DNA of 64,000 nucleotides from Cervus elaphus (GCF_910594005.1 NC_057818.1:61020001-61084000), one strand, 5' to 3'. Numbered from the stretch's first letter, positions 22,093-35,094 are shown. The notes: generated by a model from the letters alone, not told the origin. Program-made: numbers and translations.

Positions 22093-23170
22093 GTGAGTTT
22101 CTCTCTCTCTTGGTCACACGTGCCGCTGTCACTTGGCTTCCCTCAGTACCGCGGGTCTGAGGGTCTCTACTGACTCTAAACCCCGTGCCCGCCCAGGCAA
22201 CCCCAGCAAATTCAGAGGTGTCCGGGAGCGGCGAAGGGGCGCCTTCCTTTTGGTTTAAAGTCCGCACTGAAGCCGGTTCCTGCTTTTGGAACTCTGAAAC
22301 GCTGCGTTTCGCACCTCCTTGCATCTTAAAACCGTTTACGGCCCCCTCTGCACTTCCTGCACCGCATAACATTCTCTTTCACGAGGTGGGTATTTACGCT
22401 CCGCGGTCCTCAGCCTCGGCCCCTGAAGGCCACATGCTCTCCCAGGTCCTAGGATTCTGAGGATCGCGCCCCGCTCCTGAGACCCACTCCCTCCCAGCCC
22501 ACATATCTCCTCGGGCCTTGTCTTCATAATGACCTTTCCCCTGACCCTGTGTCGGGATGGGTGTCCTGGGCCAGCCACTTGACCCCCCTGGTTCTTCCAT
22601 CCCAAATTCCACCAGCTGGATTTTTGGCTTTTGCAGGAGGAGGGCTTCTTATTCAGCCGCCATTCCCGTAAATGGTGGGGGTGGGGTGTCATGAGAAGCA
22701 AAGTCATCGACTTCGAGAGAAATAGAAAACTGAAAAAAGCCTGAAGAAGAACCTATGACAATGAAGAGGATTGGTGAAGAACTTGCGAAGAGACGGCAAC
22801 ATGAAGGAGAGTAGGTCTTGAAGGTTGCGGGTAGGCAAGGACAGAAGTTTAGGGAAAAGCAGGATCTCCGGAGAGTTAAAGGTGAGCAAAATAGGAAAGT
22901 GGTGTTCAGTCCGAGTCTTTGCGACCCCTGTATCTCTCAGAGTTTGCTCAAATTCATGTTCATTGAGTCCAGGGATGCTATCTAACCAACCATCTGATCC
23001 TCTGCCAACCCCTCTATACCTTCAAGTAGAGGGGCTGTAAATTAGGGGTCCCAAAGAAGGCGACAGTGGAGAGACGGTTCACAGACAGCGCGGAAAGGGG
23101 ATACAAGAGTTGGAACCTTGGCTTACAGAGTAATATCCTGCTGGGAGAGAAAGGGGACTCCTAGTGATTG

Positions 23171-23360
23171 GGCTTCCCTCATGGCTCAGCTAGTAAAGAA
23201 TCCGCTGGCAGTGCGGGAGACCTGGGTTTGATCCCTGGGTTGGGAAGATCCCCTGGAGAAGGGACCAGCTACCCACTCCAGTATTCTGACCTGGAGAATT
23301 CCACGGACTACAGCCATGGGGTCGCAAAGAGACAGGACTGAGCCTCTTTCACTCACATGC
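23171..23360 (+). repeat. Bov-tA SINE with clean empty site in paralogue
   Basis: It is flanked by agtgattg (23163-23170) and agtaattg (23361-23368). Copy B at about 50250 has the uninterrupted 'ctagtgattggaggagc', so the SINE arrived after the units duplicated. Confidence 0.9.
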
Positions 23361-23752
23361 AGTAATTGGAGGAGCTGAGAAAGCAAGGAAGGTGAAAGGA
23401 AGCATAGCCACTTGGGGGTGCCAGAGAGTTGGGAGGAAGGGAGGGCAGAGATGGAGGAAGAAAGGCAGAAATTCATGGAGATTTAGGATCATCAAGGAGG
23501 TTGGATTAGAAGCATTTTACAGGGAACAGATGGCAGAGAGAGGCCGGATGGGAGTCAGGGAAGAAGTAGACAGGAGGACAGGCACAGCAGGAGAGCAGAG
23601 GGGAAGAGGAAGGGAGACAGAGAAAGAAGTAGGGAAACAGATAAACTAAATGAAGTGGAAACATCTAGTGTGCAGGTGGGGCAGGGGACTAGATTCAGGA
23701 GCATGCTGAATTGATTGGATAAGGATTATGAAGTCGTGATACATCGATTTTT

Positions 23753-23960
23753 GACTTCCCTCATAGCTCAGTCGGTAAAGAATCTGCCTGCAATGCAAGA
23801 GACCCGAGTTCAATTTCCGGGTGGGGAAGATCTTCTGGAGAAGAAATGGCAACCCACTCCAGTATTCTCGCCTGGAGAATCCCATGGACAGAAGAGCCTG
23901 GTGGGCTACAGTCCATGGGATCGCAAGAGTCTGACACAACTTAGTGACAAAACCACCACA
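23753..23960 (+). repeat. Bov-tA SINE, unit A-specific
   Basis: It is flanked by catcgattttt and cattgattttt. Copy B at about 50625 reads 'acattgatttttggc' without it. Confidence 0.88.
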
Positions 23961-24250
23961 TTGATTTTTGGCTTTAGGATCTAATAAATGTAAAACTTGT
24001 TTCTTTAAATTATACAGATGAGAATTGCAAAACTTCTGTCTGTAAGGCTTGTGCATTTTGTAATTATTTGTATTAAAAGATAGCATCCAAGTGTAGAACT
24101 GACTGACTCTCTTACTACGTGGTGCCTTCTCCAGGAACATTAAATATGTTCTTTGTGATCATTTTCCATTTTGCTTTCTCCTTTCTTTACATTTAATTCT
24201 TTTTGTAGCTTGGGATAGATTTGATCATTCAATACCGACTTTCTTGTAAA

Positions 24251-27200
24251 GAATTATTCACTTCTGAAATAAGATTTTTTGTCCTCCTGTAATGAAGTCA
24301 TGTCATTGTTTTCTAAGTATGCTATATTCTCAAATGTTTTTCTTTTCACTAGACACCATAATTCTTCAGTGGAAAAATTTTTAACAAGCTGATTCACTTT
24401 AGGTTTGTTTCATGTTTATTTGAGGCCCATTTACTGTTTCTTCTTGATGTTATATTTTCGAAGCATTTTTTTGGTAACTAGTAAATAGATACAGACTGTT
24501 TCGATGAGTACTTAGTTAAAAAATGTCAGTGATCTTTTATATCAAGTGTCACGACCTAATTTAAGCAGTTAGTCTGATATTCCATTTTCTTCTCTTTTAT
24601 GTGATCTGGTAACTAGTGAGCAATGAGGTGATCTGATGCTGTTTCCCTCAGGTCCAGGATCTGAGCAACAGTGCCCTCTGAAATGATTGGCCAAATTGGG
24701 TGTGTGACTGTGTGTGGCAGTTCTTGGAGGGAGAGCCCAGTTGTTATTAGAATTTGAAATGTGTCCCAGTTTTGCAAAATGAAAAAGGACAACAGTAGGA
24801 TAGAAACAAGAACATAGGCTTAGAGTGAGATAGGTTATCAGCAGATGTCTTCTGTGAATAAGGGCCAATCTGCAGGGAGGCCTCCCACCTCCGCTGGCTT
24901 CCCCGTGTTCTCAGGGCAGCATCCTTCCTCCTCAGGTCACTGCCAGTGTCTGCAGCCTCATCCTGGGAGCAGACCCCGTTCTCATGGTCAGTCTGTCCTG
25001 CTCACATTCACTTAGTCCTTGTTCATAGACATCAAAACCTTCTCTGTCTCAGATCTTAGTTTCCACGCCTGTCTTTGGTCATTAATCACCATGGCCCTTG
25101 CTCTTTCTGTTCCTTCAGGTCTAGGCCAGCGAGGTCTGCCCACCTCCTTCTGATATTCTCTGTCACATTAACCTGGTTTACTGCCTCTATATTGATCACC
25201 TTCATCAGAAATGCCCTTGTCCTTTGACTGTTTGAAGTCTTTCTTCTTTTCCCTCATTGAAGGATGCACCGTGTTCCTCTTCCTCCCTGGATGCTCGCAG
25301 CATCTCACTCTGGGGGTGAGGACTGGGAATGTGGGTTGGGCTGAAGAATTCTCAGGGGAGACAGAGGGGACAGGGTAGGTGATGATGGTTCCCGTATCTG
25401 TTCTGGACATTTCAACTCTAATTGATCCTTACCCCATGTGGACACTTAATTACTGAAAAGCAAAAAGATGTGGGGAGTCCTAATGCGCCCGATAGATCTA
25501 GTGTCTTGAGGTGTCCCCATGTTTTAGTCTGCTGTGTCACTGCTCAGCTGCAGCCCCCAGGTCTTCTAAGCTCTGTCCACCGAGGGACTGGTTGCCATCT
25601 TGGCCAGCAGCTCTGCCTTCCAGCAGTTTATCTGCTCAGAGCAGGGGATGCTGAATTTACTGTGGTTAGAGCAGCCAGAAGGTTTGGAATCCAAGGGGAT
25701 ATGAAGGAGTCCCCCCCCCTTAAAAATCTGGGATATCTTCCAGTTAGCTCTCACTGGGAAGAACAGGGGTCAATGAGACTGGGGTCTCTCTATCTTTGTT
25801 AACTCTTCACTGAGCTCAATCCAACCAAATCTCAAGGGCCTATAAAACTTTCTGATGTCCCAAGTTGCTAGCAGGTTTTCCCAGGAGGGCCAGCTCCTTG
25901 GTCTCTGTACTGAGTGCCGAGTATCCTTGGATTTGCAGCTTGTGTGCAACTCTGTTGAGATGCTCATGCCCTTGGTCTCTGCTGTTTAGCTCTCTTCTTC
26001 AACCATGCATGAAGAGGTAGAAAAATGGGGGAAAGTGAGGGGGAGCTTGTCTGAGTCTCCAGGAGGGTTGTGGGAGCAAGAGTAGGCCTCTGGATGAACC
26101 CAGTGAATTGGGGTGTGTGTGTATGTGTGTGTGTGTGAGAGAGACATTCATACTTGTGTGATCACGGGGTGTGTGGAACTGTTGATAAAGGTGGTCTCAA
26201 TTCTACCTGGAGGACCTGGATGTGGGCTCATGGCCAATTGTGGGCTGCGTGGAATGGTGGGCGTGCCATAGTGTCTTAGCTCAGTTTCCCTGGGACACAG
26301 ATACTGTGACTGAGGTTTGCATGACTGGATTCCATTGGGAAACATGTTATCACACCTCTGAAGGAAGGAAGGAAGTGGAATTGGGAAGAGGACTATTACC
26401 CTGCAGTGTGTTAGAAGCAAGGCCTGAGCTGACCCCACGGGGAGGTCTGGGTGCAGGAGGATGGGCACAATGGTCGCAGAGAAGAGGGGCGGGATCCAGG
26501 AGGTGTCCCACAGCATCCCCTCCACACAGTGGATTCTCTGGGGTCTTTAGGGAGGGCGAGAATCAGACCCATAGGTTAACTGTTGTTAAAATTCCGGAGA
26601 TCACTTTGTGGATTACCTATAGTTTCTCTGTTAGTTTGAGTTGCTAATGAGGAAGATTTCAAATGGAAGGTAGAAAAAGAGAAGTTGACATGTTCCTTGG
26701 AAGATGTTGAAGTTGCACTGGGGTGTGTGCATCAGCATACACATCTGTCTTGTATTATTAGATTTTGGTGATGACAGTTTGGGGTTGCTGGGGTCACTGT
26801 GATTGATAAGATGTCTTGAGTCTCCTTGGTGTTTGGGTGTCTTCGTGTGTATTATTCCATCATTAACACAGGAGTTGTTAAGGCTTGGAACCTTCTGGGG
26901 ATTGCATAGCAGGATGGGTGGATTATTACTGGGTCTCTGGGGAGTGTGTTGGCCCAGATGTAGGTTTGGAAGTTTCTTTCAGCCTCAAAGGGTAATGGTT
27001 GGGCCTCAGCTTTGATGGCAGAAGACTTGCGCATGATGCAGTAAAGGATTGTTCTTAGAATCCGAGGGTTATCAGCTCCACAGCAACCTGTATTACAGAG
27101 GCTTATTCTGGAGATGATGCAGCTGCTATTTGTTGCTGCCAGCGCATTGGATTCCTCTGCTGTTCTCTCAGCGTCTTTACAGATCTTGGGCGTCTTCCAT

Positions 27201-27371
27201 GTACATGCACAATAGAGTTATTGGTTAAAAATGGTTGATGGGAATGTAAATGGTACATGGAAAACAGTACGGAGTTACCCAAAGATTAAAAATAGAACAT
27301 GCATAGGATTGCACAATCTCACTTCTACTTATATATCTAAGAAAAGCAAAATTTTAAAAAATGTTTATGTA
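24251..27371. other. Intron sequence unique to unit A, no gene seen
   Basis: About 3.1 kb without recognisable exons. A (GT)n microsatellite lies at 26108-26142. Open runs here, including one of about 140 codons at 26222-26647, have no recognisable domain and no paralogous support. Unit B lacks this whole stretch (junction near 51025). Confidence 0.55.
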
Positions 27372-27547
27372 TTTGGCTTCCCCTGCGTCCTGCAGGATCT
27401 TTGGTTTCGGTGCACTGACATACTAGTGTGGTGCTCAGGCTTAGTTGCTCAGTGTCCTGTGGGATCTTGATTCCCCGACCAGCGATTGAACCCACATCCC
27501 CCACAGAGCTAGGCAGGTTCTTAACCACTGGACCACCAGGGAAGTCC
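27372..27547 (-). repeat. CHR-type SINE (antisense)
   Basis: On the plus strand it ends 'aaccactggaccaccagggaagtcc', the complement of a CHR head. Confidence 0.8.
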
Positions 27548-27689
27548 TGTGCAAAAATCAGTATTTTGAAGGAGTAACCTGCGCACCCATAACCCATACT
27601 GTATGATTCACAACAGCCATCTGTTGTAGAAACAACCTGAGTGTCTGTTCTTGGCCGAGTGGATAATGAAACCATGATGTGTGTATGAG

Positions 27690-28085
27690 ACAGCCTGGGT
27701 CCTGGGACCTTTTACTGCAGTTCTTGCACCTGGACGAACATCTTCTCAGGCAACAAACCACAAAGTATAATTGAACAAAGACACTATAACCACATGCATG
27801 AGCGGACAGCAATTCTGAACAATAAGTAAAAGGACCACAAACCAAGCATATTTCTGAGGCTCCAGAAGCAAAAGCACGTCACTTCCCGTGATCCCTGCTC
27901 ACAGCACCACCAGGGAGCCCGAGGCGGGGCAGATCACCTCAGCTTCCTTCCAGCCTTAACCAAAGGGATCAGCTCACCCCCCTTTTTGGGAGGAGCAGGG
28001 ACACACACTTCTTTTTCTGTCTCTTTTTACGGCAGCAAGAGTCCCAATAAAGCCTTTCTTGAAATTCTTCTCTGGTCTCATAACT
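27690..28085 (+). other. Possible solo LTR-like sequence
   Basis: It contains 'cccaataaagcctttcttg' near the end, as in LTR R/U5 regions. Boundaries and family could not be established, so this is a weak call. Confidence 0.3.
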
Positions 28086-28125
28086 ATTTCTATTGATTAA
28101 AGAGCCCCAGGATCCAGGTTGAAAA

Positions 28126-28343
28126 CATGTAAGTGTAAGTGTTAGTCACTCAGTCATGTCAGGCTCTTTGCGAACCCAGGGACTGTACCCTGCCAGTTTC
28201 CTCTGTCCATGGAATTCTCTAGGCAGGAATACTGGAGTGGGTTGCCATTCCTTTCTCCAGGGGATCTCTCCAACCAAGGGATCAAATCTGGGTCTTCTGC
28301 ATTGCTGGCAGATTCTTTGCCCTCTGAGCTTCCAGGGAAGTCC
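28126..28343 (-). repeat. Bov-tA SINE (antisense)
   Basis: This is an antisense Bov-A body and tRNA-like head, slightly degenerate. Confidence 0.88.
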
Positions 28344-28394
28344 TCATTGGTAACATACACCCAGGCAAATGTACACACATATTTGTAACGACAT

Positions 28395-30135
28395 ACTCAG
28401 TTCAGTTCAGTTACTCAGCCATGTCTGACTCTGCCTCCTCAGGGACTGCAGCACGTCAGGCTTCCCTTTCTATCACCAACTCCTGGAACTTACTCAAACT
28501 CATGTCCATCACCTCGGTGATGCCATCCAACCATCTCATCCTCTGTTATCCCCTTCTCCCACCTTCAGTCTTTCCGAGCATCAGGGTTTTTGCCAGTGAC
28601 TTGGTTCTTTGCATCAGGTGGCCAAAGTATTGGAGTTTCAGCTTTAGCATCATTACTTCCAATGAATAGTCAGGACTGATTTTCTTTAGGATTGACTGGT
28701 TGGATCTCCTTGCTGTCCAAGGGACTCTCAAGGGTCTTTTCCAACACCACAGTTGAAAAGCACCAATTTTTCAGTACTCAGCTTTCTTTATACTCCAACT
28801 CTCACATCCATACATGACTACTGGAAAAACCATAGCTTTGACTAGATGGACCTTTCTTGGTAAAGTAATAGCTCTGCTTTTTAATATGCTGTCTAGGTTG
28901 GTCATAGGTTTTCTTCCAAGGAGCAAGCATCTTTTAATTTCGTTGCTGCAGTCATCATCTGCAGTGATCTTGGGAGCCCCCAAAAATAAAGTCTGTCTCT
29001 GTTTCCCCAGCTATATTCCATGAAGTGATGGAACCAGATGCCATTATGTTAATTTTCTGAATGTTGAGTTTTAAGCGAACTTTTTTACTCTCTCATTTTC
29101 ATCAAGAGACTCTTTAGTTCTTCTTCACTTTCTGCCATAAGGGTGGTGTCATGTGCATATCTGAGGTTATTGATAATTTCTCCCAGCAATCTTGATTCCA
29201 GCTTGTGCTTCATCCAGCCCAGCATTTCGCATGATGTGCTCTGCATGTAAGTTAAATAAGCAGGGTAATAGTAGGCAGCCTTTCCCAATTTGGAACCAGT
29301 CTGTTATTCCATGTCCAGTTCTAACTGTTGCCTCTTGACCTGCATACAGATTTCTCAGGAGGCAGGTCAGGTGGTCTGGTATTCCCATCTCTTTTAGATT
29401 TTTCCACAGTTTGTTGTGATCCACACAGTCAAAGGCTTTGGCATAGTCAATAAAGCAGAAATAGATGTTTTTCTGGAACTCTCTTGCTTTTTCGATGATC
29501 CAGTGGATGTTGGCAATTTGATCTCTGGTTCCTCTGCCTTTTCTAAATCCAACTTGAACATCTGGAAGTTGACAGTTCACATACTGTTGAAGCCTGGCTT
29601 GGAGAACTTTTAGCATTACTCTTCTAGCGTGTGAGCTGAGTGCAATTGTGCGGTAGTTTGAACATTATTTGGCATTGCCTTTCTTTGAGATTGGAATGGA
29701 AACTGAACTTTTCCAGTCCTGTGGCCACTGCTGAGTTTTCCAGATTTGCTGGAGTATTGAGTGCAGCACCTCCACAGCATCATCTTTTAGGATTTGAAAT
29801 ACCTCAACTGGAATTCCATCACCTCCACTACCTTTGTTCGTAGTGGTGCTTCCTAAGGCTCACTTGACTTTGCATTCCAGGATGTCTCGCTCTGGGTGAG
29901 TGGTCACACCATCATGCTTATCTGGGTCATGAAGATCTTTTTTGTACAGTTCTTCTGTGTATTCTTGCCACCTCTTCTTAATATCTTCTGCTTCTATTAG
30001 ATCCATACCATTTCTGTCCTTTATTATGCCCAACTTTGCATGAAATGTTCCCTTGGTATCTAATTTTCTTGAAGAGATCTCTAGTCTTTCCCATTCTATT
30101 GTTTTCCTCTATTTCTTTGCATTAATCATTGAGGA
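28395..30135 (-). mobile_element. BovB (RTE) LINE, 5'-truncated, with decayed reverse transcriptase
   Basis: This is about 1.7 kb of antisense BovB. On the minus strand 29167-29616 encodes RT blocks with GFRKGRGTRDQI and FIDYAKAFDCVDH, and 29085-29288 contains RYAHDTTLMAESEEEL. The catalytic pair expected as A-D-D reads A-H-D, and frames are shifted, so it is inactive. The 3' region ('tcagttactcagccatgtctgactctg'-like start at 28398, in part) shows the BovB/Bov-A relationship. It lies inside gene A intron 1 and is absent from unit B. Confidence 0.92.
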
Positions 30136-31203
30136 AGGGTTTCTTATCCCTTCCTGTAAAGATGGAGATTTTTGTCACTTAGGACAGCTTGGATGAATGT
30201 AGAGATATTATGATAAGTGAATTAGACAGGGTAAGACTGATGTTGTATGTGCTTGCTTGTATGTGAAATGTAAAAATGTGAAACTCACTAGTACCAGACG
30301 GTGGAATGGTGGTTATCTCGGTTGGGAGGTGGGGAAGATGGGGAGATGTTGGTCAAAAGGTAGAGACTTTGAGTTGTATAATGACTGTGTCCTGGGGAAG
30401 TGTGTGCAGCACGCTGACTGTAGTTAATCTTATTCTGTTACTGCATGCTGGGAGTTTGTCAGGAGAGTACGTCGTCAGCGTTGTCACCACACACAGAACA
30501 TGGGAATTTGGAGGTGATGGATGTGTTGGTTTGTGGATTGTGATAAGTATTTCACAGTGTACACGTGTCACATGATCACATGGTGTTTGTTATATGTACA
30601 CATAACCCTTCTCGTTAGTCTCAGTAAAGCTGGAAAAGAGGAAAGTGGGAGGTGGCCTGGGCTTAATCCTTCACTAGTGCTCAACGCAGGCTTCACATGA
30701 GATCATGAGGCATTTTGCCCGGGCATGTTTTGTACCCCTCCCCCATCAGACACGCTCCTCAGGATCTCGTGTGGGGCCTCGCCCCAGGAATGTGCACAGG
30801 CCGCAGATGATTCCGATCTGTATCCTGCATTGAGCACCAGGGCTCTTAGCCTCCACTTCTGAGACTGAGATCAGGCCCTGGGGGAGGGAAGGGCGCTCTG
30901 CTCTGAGTGGGGCTGGACCGGGGCATGCTGTGTGACCTCAAGGGCATCGTGGGGTCAGCAGAGGTGCCCCCTGCTGCTGTGTGCTGAGTCCTCACCAGGA
31001 GGGGAGTGTGATCCAGGGAAAGTGTGGGAAAGTCCTGTGTTGGTCTCTGTGCCAGAGTTGCCTGTCCTGAGTCCCTCCTGAGACAGTGGGCACAGGGGAC
31101 TGTGTGTCCCTCATGGTGAGGGCTTCCCTGTGTGTGGTTGGGGCTCAGGAAGGGGATGTGTTGACTCTAAGCATTAAACAGCATGTTTTCACTTTCATGA
31201 TAG
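30136..31203 (+). other. Gene A intron 1, distal part
   Basis: It aligns by eye with 51025-51982 (B) at high identity. The stretch 30735-31200 against 51525-51980 is nearly colinear base for base. No exon was found before 31204. Confidence 0.75.
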
Positions 31204-31286
31204 ACCTCTGAAGACTTGTGTTGCCTGAGGAAGCCCTGAAGTTGAGGAAGAGGAAAGAACAGGAGTCAGGCATGGCTCTTTCTCAG
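31204..31286 (+). pseudogene. Gene A start-codon exon (MALSQ)
   Basis: The acceptor 'catgatag' precedes 31204. The exon holds a short 5' UTR and ATG at 31272 encoding Met-Ala-Leu-Ser-Gln, ending in phase 0 at the donor gtgagg (31287). MALSQ followed by a KRAB exon is the standard start of many KZNF proteins. Nearly identical to 51983-52065 of gene B. The exon itself is intact; the gene as a whole is called a pseudogene because of its downstream defects. Confidence 0.85.
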
Positions 31287-34200
31287 GTGAGGTCATATTC
31301 AGTCTGTCCTTCCTGAAATGCCCTTCTCTGGACTCGCTAATCGTGTCTGACTCTGGAGTGTCCTGTCTGACTCCTGTACTCCCACAGTCACCCGGGCCCT
31401 TCCCGCAGGGCCTGTCGTCTCCACTTAGATCCCGTGTCCCCATGAGCCGGTGACCTGGCCCTTGTGAGGAGGCTCCCCTGGGCACCGTCCTGGGCAGGGC
31501 TTCTCACCCATGGGTTGGAGACGGGGTCTCAGTGCTGTTGGGCAGCAGGGATTGCTTAGGGCCCCTCTGGATGTGCTGTCTGCTCTGTCAACCAGGGTAA
31601 GGAAACTGCCCCTGGAGTCAGGGGTTCGTATGCAGAGTATGTGGTAAAATCTGGAAAAAGGAACTAACCAGGAGAAATTAGTTCTCACTTTTTATAGTAC
31701 ATTTAAAACTAAATGAGGACCTCCTTGAAAGTCCTAGTGTTTCAGAATTGAATGGAAAAACCAGAAAAAGACCTCAGGGCTAGAGAGTGTTCCATTACAT
31801 CATCTCATTTAAACTATGAAATATAGTTTGCTAATTTTTGTTCTTTCTTTTTTGGCTGCACAGTGCAGCTTGCAGGGTTTAGTTCCCTGAGTAGTGGCTC
31901 AACCCGAAACCCTGCAGTGGAAGTGTGGAATCTTAACCACTGGACCGCCAGGGAATTCCCCAGCTTTACTAATCTTGATTTAATGTTTTATTATTGGGAT
32001 AAAATAGTAAACTCTGAGTTTTGTTAATAACTGTATACCTAAAATTAAGAATAAAATCACATTATTATTTTTTAAATATATTTATTTGCTATACTGACTC
32101 TTCATTGCTGTAATGGCTTTCATCTAATTCTGATGAGTGGTGGCCACTCTCTAGTTGCAGTGTGTGGGCTTCTCATTGCCGTGGCTTCTCTTGTCTTGCA
32201 GCCCAGCCTCTAGAGTGCACTGACTTCAGTAGTTTCACCTCCTGGGCTCTGGAGCTCTGGCTTAGAAATTAAGACTCACAGGATTAGTTGCCCCTCAGCA
32301 TGTGGGATCTTAGCAGAGCAGGCAACAACCTGTGTTTCTTATGTTGGTCAGTGGACTCTTTACCACTGAGCCACCAGGGAAGCCCTCAAATTATTTTTAA
32401 ATACAGGTATTTTATACAGATTGGAGTTAAAGTATTTTGTGTATTATTTTCTGCTTGTACTACCTTTTATGTTTTTAATAGTATAAGATGATGTTGAGGA
32501 TGTCCCTGGTGATACAGTGGATTGCAATGTGTCTGCCAATGTAGGGTACATAGGTTCCATCCCAATTCCTGGAAGATACCGCAGAGCAACTAAGCCCATG
32601 CCCAACAACTGCTGAAGCTGTGCTCTGGAGCCCAGAATCCTTAACTACTGAAGCCCGCATGCTTGAGCTTGTCTTCTGAAATAAGAGAAGCCACTGCGAT
32701 GAGAAGCCTGGGCACTGCAGACACAACTCCATGCAATGCAGCCACAAGTAGAGAGAGCTGGATCACAGCAACGAAGGCCCAGCATAAACAAACCAAATAA
32801 GCTGTAAAAAGGAAACAGCATATTAACAAACTTACTGAAATACATTTGATTCATTTTTAATGTCCCAAAGATGCCAAAATACACATGAACAGGAGAAGGG
32901 AATGGCCACCCACTCCAGTTTTCTTGCCTGGAGAATCCCATGGACAGAGGAGCCTGGCAGGCTACAGTCCATGGCGTCCCAAAGAGTCTGACATGACGGA
33001 GCCAACTGAACAACAGCCTCCTCACATAGCAGAGTGAGTGCTGAAAAACAAACCTAAATCTTTAACTTTCCCTGCAGATTCTTAAGTGCTGTCCAGTTGC
33101 TTTTGAAATAACGTCCTTAGTTTATAGGCCTTGCAGAAATCAGCCTCTACCTGGCATCACCCCATCTTCTTTCCCTACGTTGCAGTCACGCTGGCTGGTT
33201 TTCTGTTCAGTAAATATCTTCCTGCCTCAGAGCTGGCACTCAGGCTGTTCTCTCTGCTTACAAAACTCTTCCATTTCCCACCTTGCCAATCCTAAGTGTT
33301 TCTTCCTCACAGAGACCTTGTCTGATTTATCGATGTAGGTCAAGACTTTCTGTTAAATCTTCTCTTAGCACCAGGCCTGTTTCAGAGCACATATAACAAT
33401 AGTAATGTTAAAATTATGGATCTAATTGGGTGGCTGGCTGCTAGATTGTAAGCTCTGTCATGTTCACTGCTGTATTCCCAGTTTGGGACACAGAGTTGAT
33501 GCTCACTAAATTTTGATTGAATGAAAGAAAAAAATAAAGACAACTCTTGTTGTTTCAATCAATTGTGTGTTTCCATGTGCATGCATGAGTGCATGGATAT
33601 ATAACTCCATGATTTTATTAAAAAACCATCTCATAAATATGGTTTATGCTTAGAGCAGTTGCAGTTGTATCTTAAGTGTGTATTCCATGGCCTTTAATAT
33701 TTTCTACCTCATCACATGAATAATGTAAATAGTAGTCAGATTATTGACATTGTGTGCATTGGGAGGTAGAGGGGGTGACCCTGTTCAGTGACCATTTATG
33801 CTGTCCCACTGCACTTCAGCTCCCTTGAATGTGTTTCAGGTATTCACAGGGGACTCTCTGTGGATGGTCTTTTATACTGTTACTTAACTCTTTGATTCCT
33901 TAGGTTCAGTTGTCTCTCCCAACCACCTGAGCTCAGGTGCTGTTGCCTCATTTCTTAACTGTTTGATCAGAGCTATTTCTTAGAGTGACAGAGTTTTCTC
34001 CCCAGTAAGATGGACACAGATCTTTCCCTAATGTTGCTGTTATGTTGATAACAAGTTGATATGGGTAAAGTCTTTAGAGTAACGCTTAGTGTGTATGAAG
34101 TGTTGAGACACCTCTCGTCAGTGTGATGATGACATCCTCATCACAGTCTGTGTTCTTTTAAAGCCGCTGTGGACTTGGTCGTCTCTGAAGACACCAGTCT

Positions 34201-34526
34201 TGCTGTAGCTCATCTAGACAGTGAACGTCACTCAGTTTGTCAAATGTAACACTTCTGCATCAACAACCCACTGTTGATTGTAATTTGTATGTTTTTCATG
34301 TCTTGTCCACACCCATGATGAATTCATGTTGATTGGAGGCTATCATCATCTTATGAAAAAACAGGAAATTAAATTAGAGAGCAACCATTTGCCCCATATA
34401 GATTTGCATGGATCTATGAGAATATTGCTTCAGCTGAATTGACCTTACCTGTCTCACTTCTTCTCCTTCTCTGTGAAAATAAGAATCCTCTGCAGGGCCC
34501 GTTGGTGAAATGTGTTTTCATTTCAG
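31287..34526 (+). other. Gene A intron between ATG and KRAB exons
   Basis: Antisense CHR SINEs lie at 31848-31960 and 32075-32390, a sense CHR-type SINE at 32497-32800 and a partial sense Bov-A at 32889-33017. All have counterparts in unit B (52628-52742, 52855-53122, 53198-53495 and the Bov-A split around 53629/55663), so they predate the duplication. Between 33020 and 34526 only paralogous intron sequence is seen (compare 55780-57631). Confidence 0.78.
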
Positions 34527-34653
34527 GCACAGTTGCCCTTCAAGGATGTGTTCATAGATTTCACTCCCGAGGAGTGGGAATGTCTGGACCCTGCCCAAAG
34601 GACCTTGTACAAGGATGTGATGGTGGAGACCCTTAGGAACCTGCTGTCTGTGG
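34527..34653 (+). pseudogene. Gene A KRAB-A box exon (intact frame)
   Basis: A 127-nt exon, the canonical KRAB-A length, lies between acceptor 'tttcag' and donor gtaagg. It joins MALSQ in frame and encodes the A box with FKDVFIDF, FTPEEW, LDPAQRTLY and KDVMVE, ending in phase 1. KRAB-A recruits the TRIM28/KAP1 corepressor. The DV, EEW and most contact residues are kept, but the MLE triad reads MVE. The exon looks functional although the finger exon is not reachable through its normal acceptor. Confidence 0.9.
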
Positions 34654-35094
34654 GTAAGGATCACTTCCCTCTGAAATAGGGATCTACTTTGGGGTATCTC
34701 TGCATTTTCCCTCGCTGTCTTTTGGGAGCCCTGTTTTTCTTGACTGAACTGAAAACCTTGTTCACTCAGCTTTGTGATTGGCATCAGGAGTTCAAACTTG
34801 TCTTTCCTTCTGGTGACCTGCCCACTGTGTGATACACAAGTAGTTTTTCCAGAGCTTGAGTGTTTATAAAGCTGATTTCAAACTTTGAAATATCCAGTTG
34901 CCTGTTTTATACCTCTGTGTTCTTGGTTCACTAACTCTTGGAAAGGAACTAGATACCTGATACATACTATACTGTATATTATACTGTTCCCTGTGCATTC
35001 AGAAGGAGGCAAATAGTAAAGTAATTTGTGAAATATTTTTCTGTTCATCATAATGTCCACACTTCTTGAATGACAAAAGAGCCGGGATTTCCCA

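Larger units (their letters stand above)
22093..24250 (+). other. Gene A intron 1, proximal part
   Basis: It aligns by eye with 49116-51020. It contains a BovB-related piece (22915-23030, also in copy B), a purine-rich tract (23375-23645) and two SINEs absent from copy B. No coding sequence is supported. Confidence 0.7.

Noticed and set aside
23392..23649. Basic, Arg/Lys/Glu-rich open frame in intron 1 of gene A (similar frames at 50 kb)
   Set aside because: It is the translation of a purine-rich tract; the frame is not kept between paralogues.
26222..26647. A 141-codon open run in gene A intron 1
   Set aside because: No domain, no splice context, no paralogous copy, and overlapping runs on the other strand. 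It is consistent with chance.
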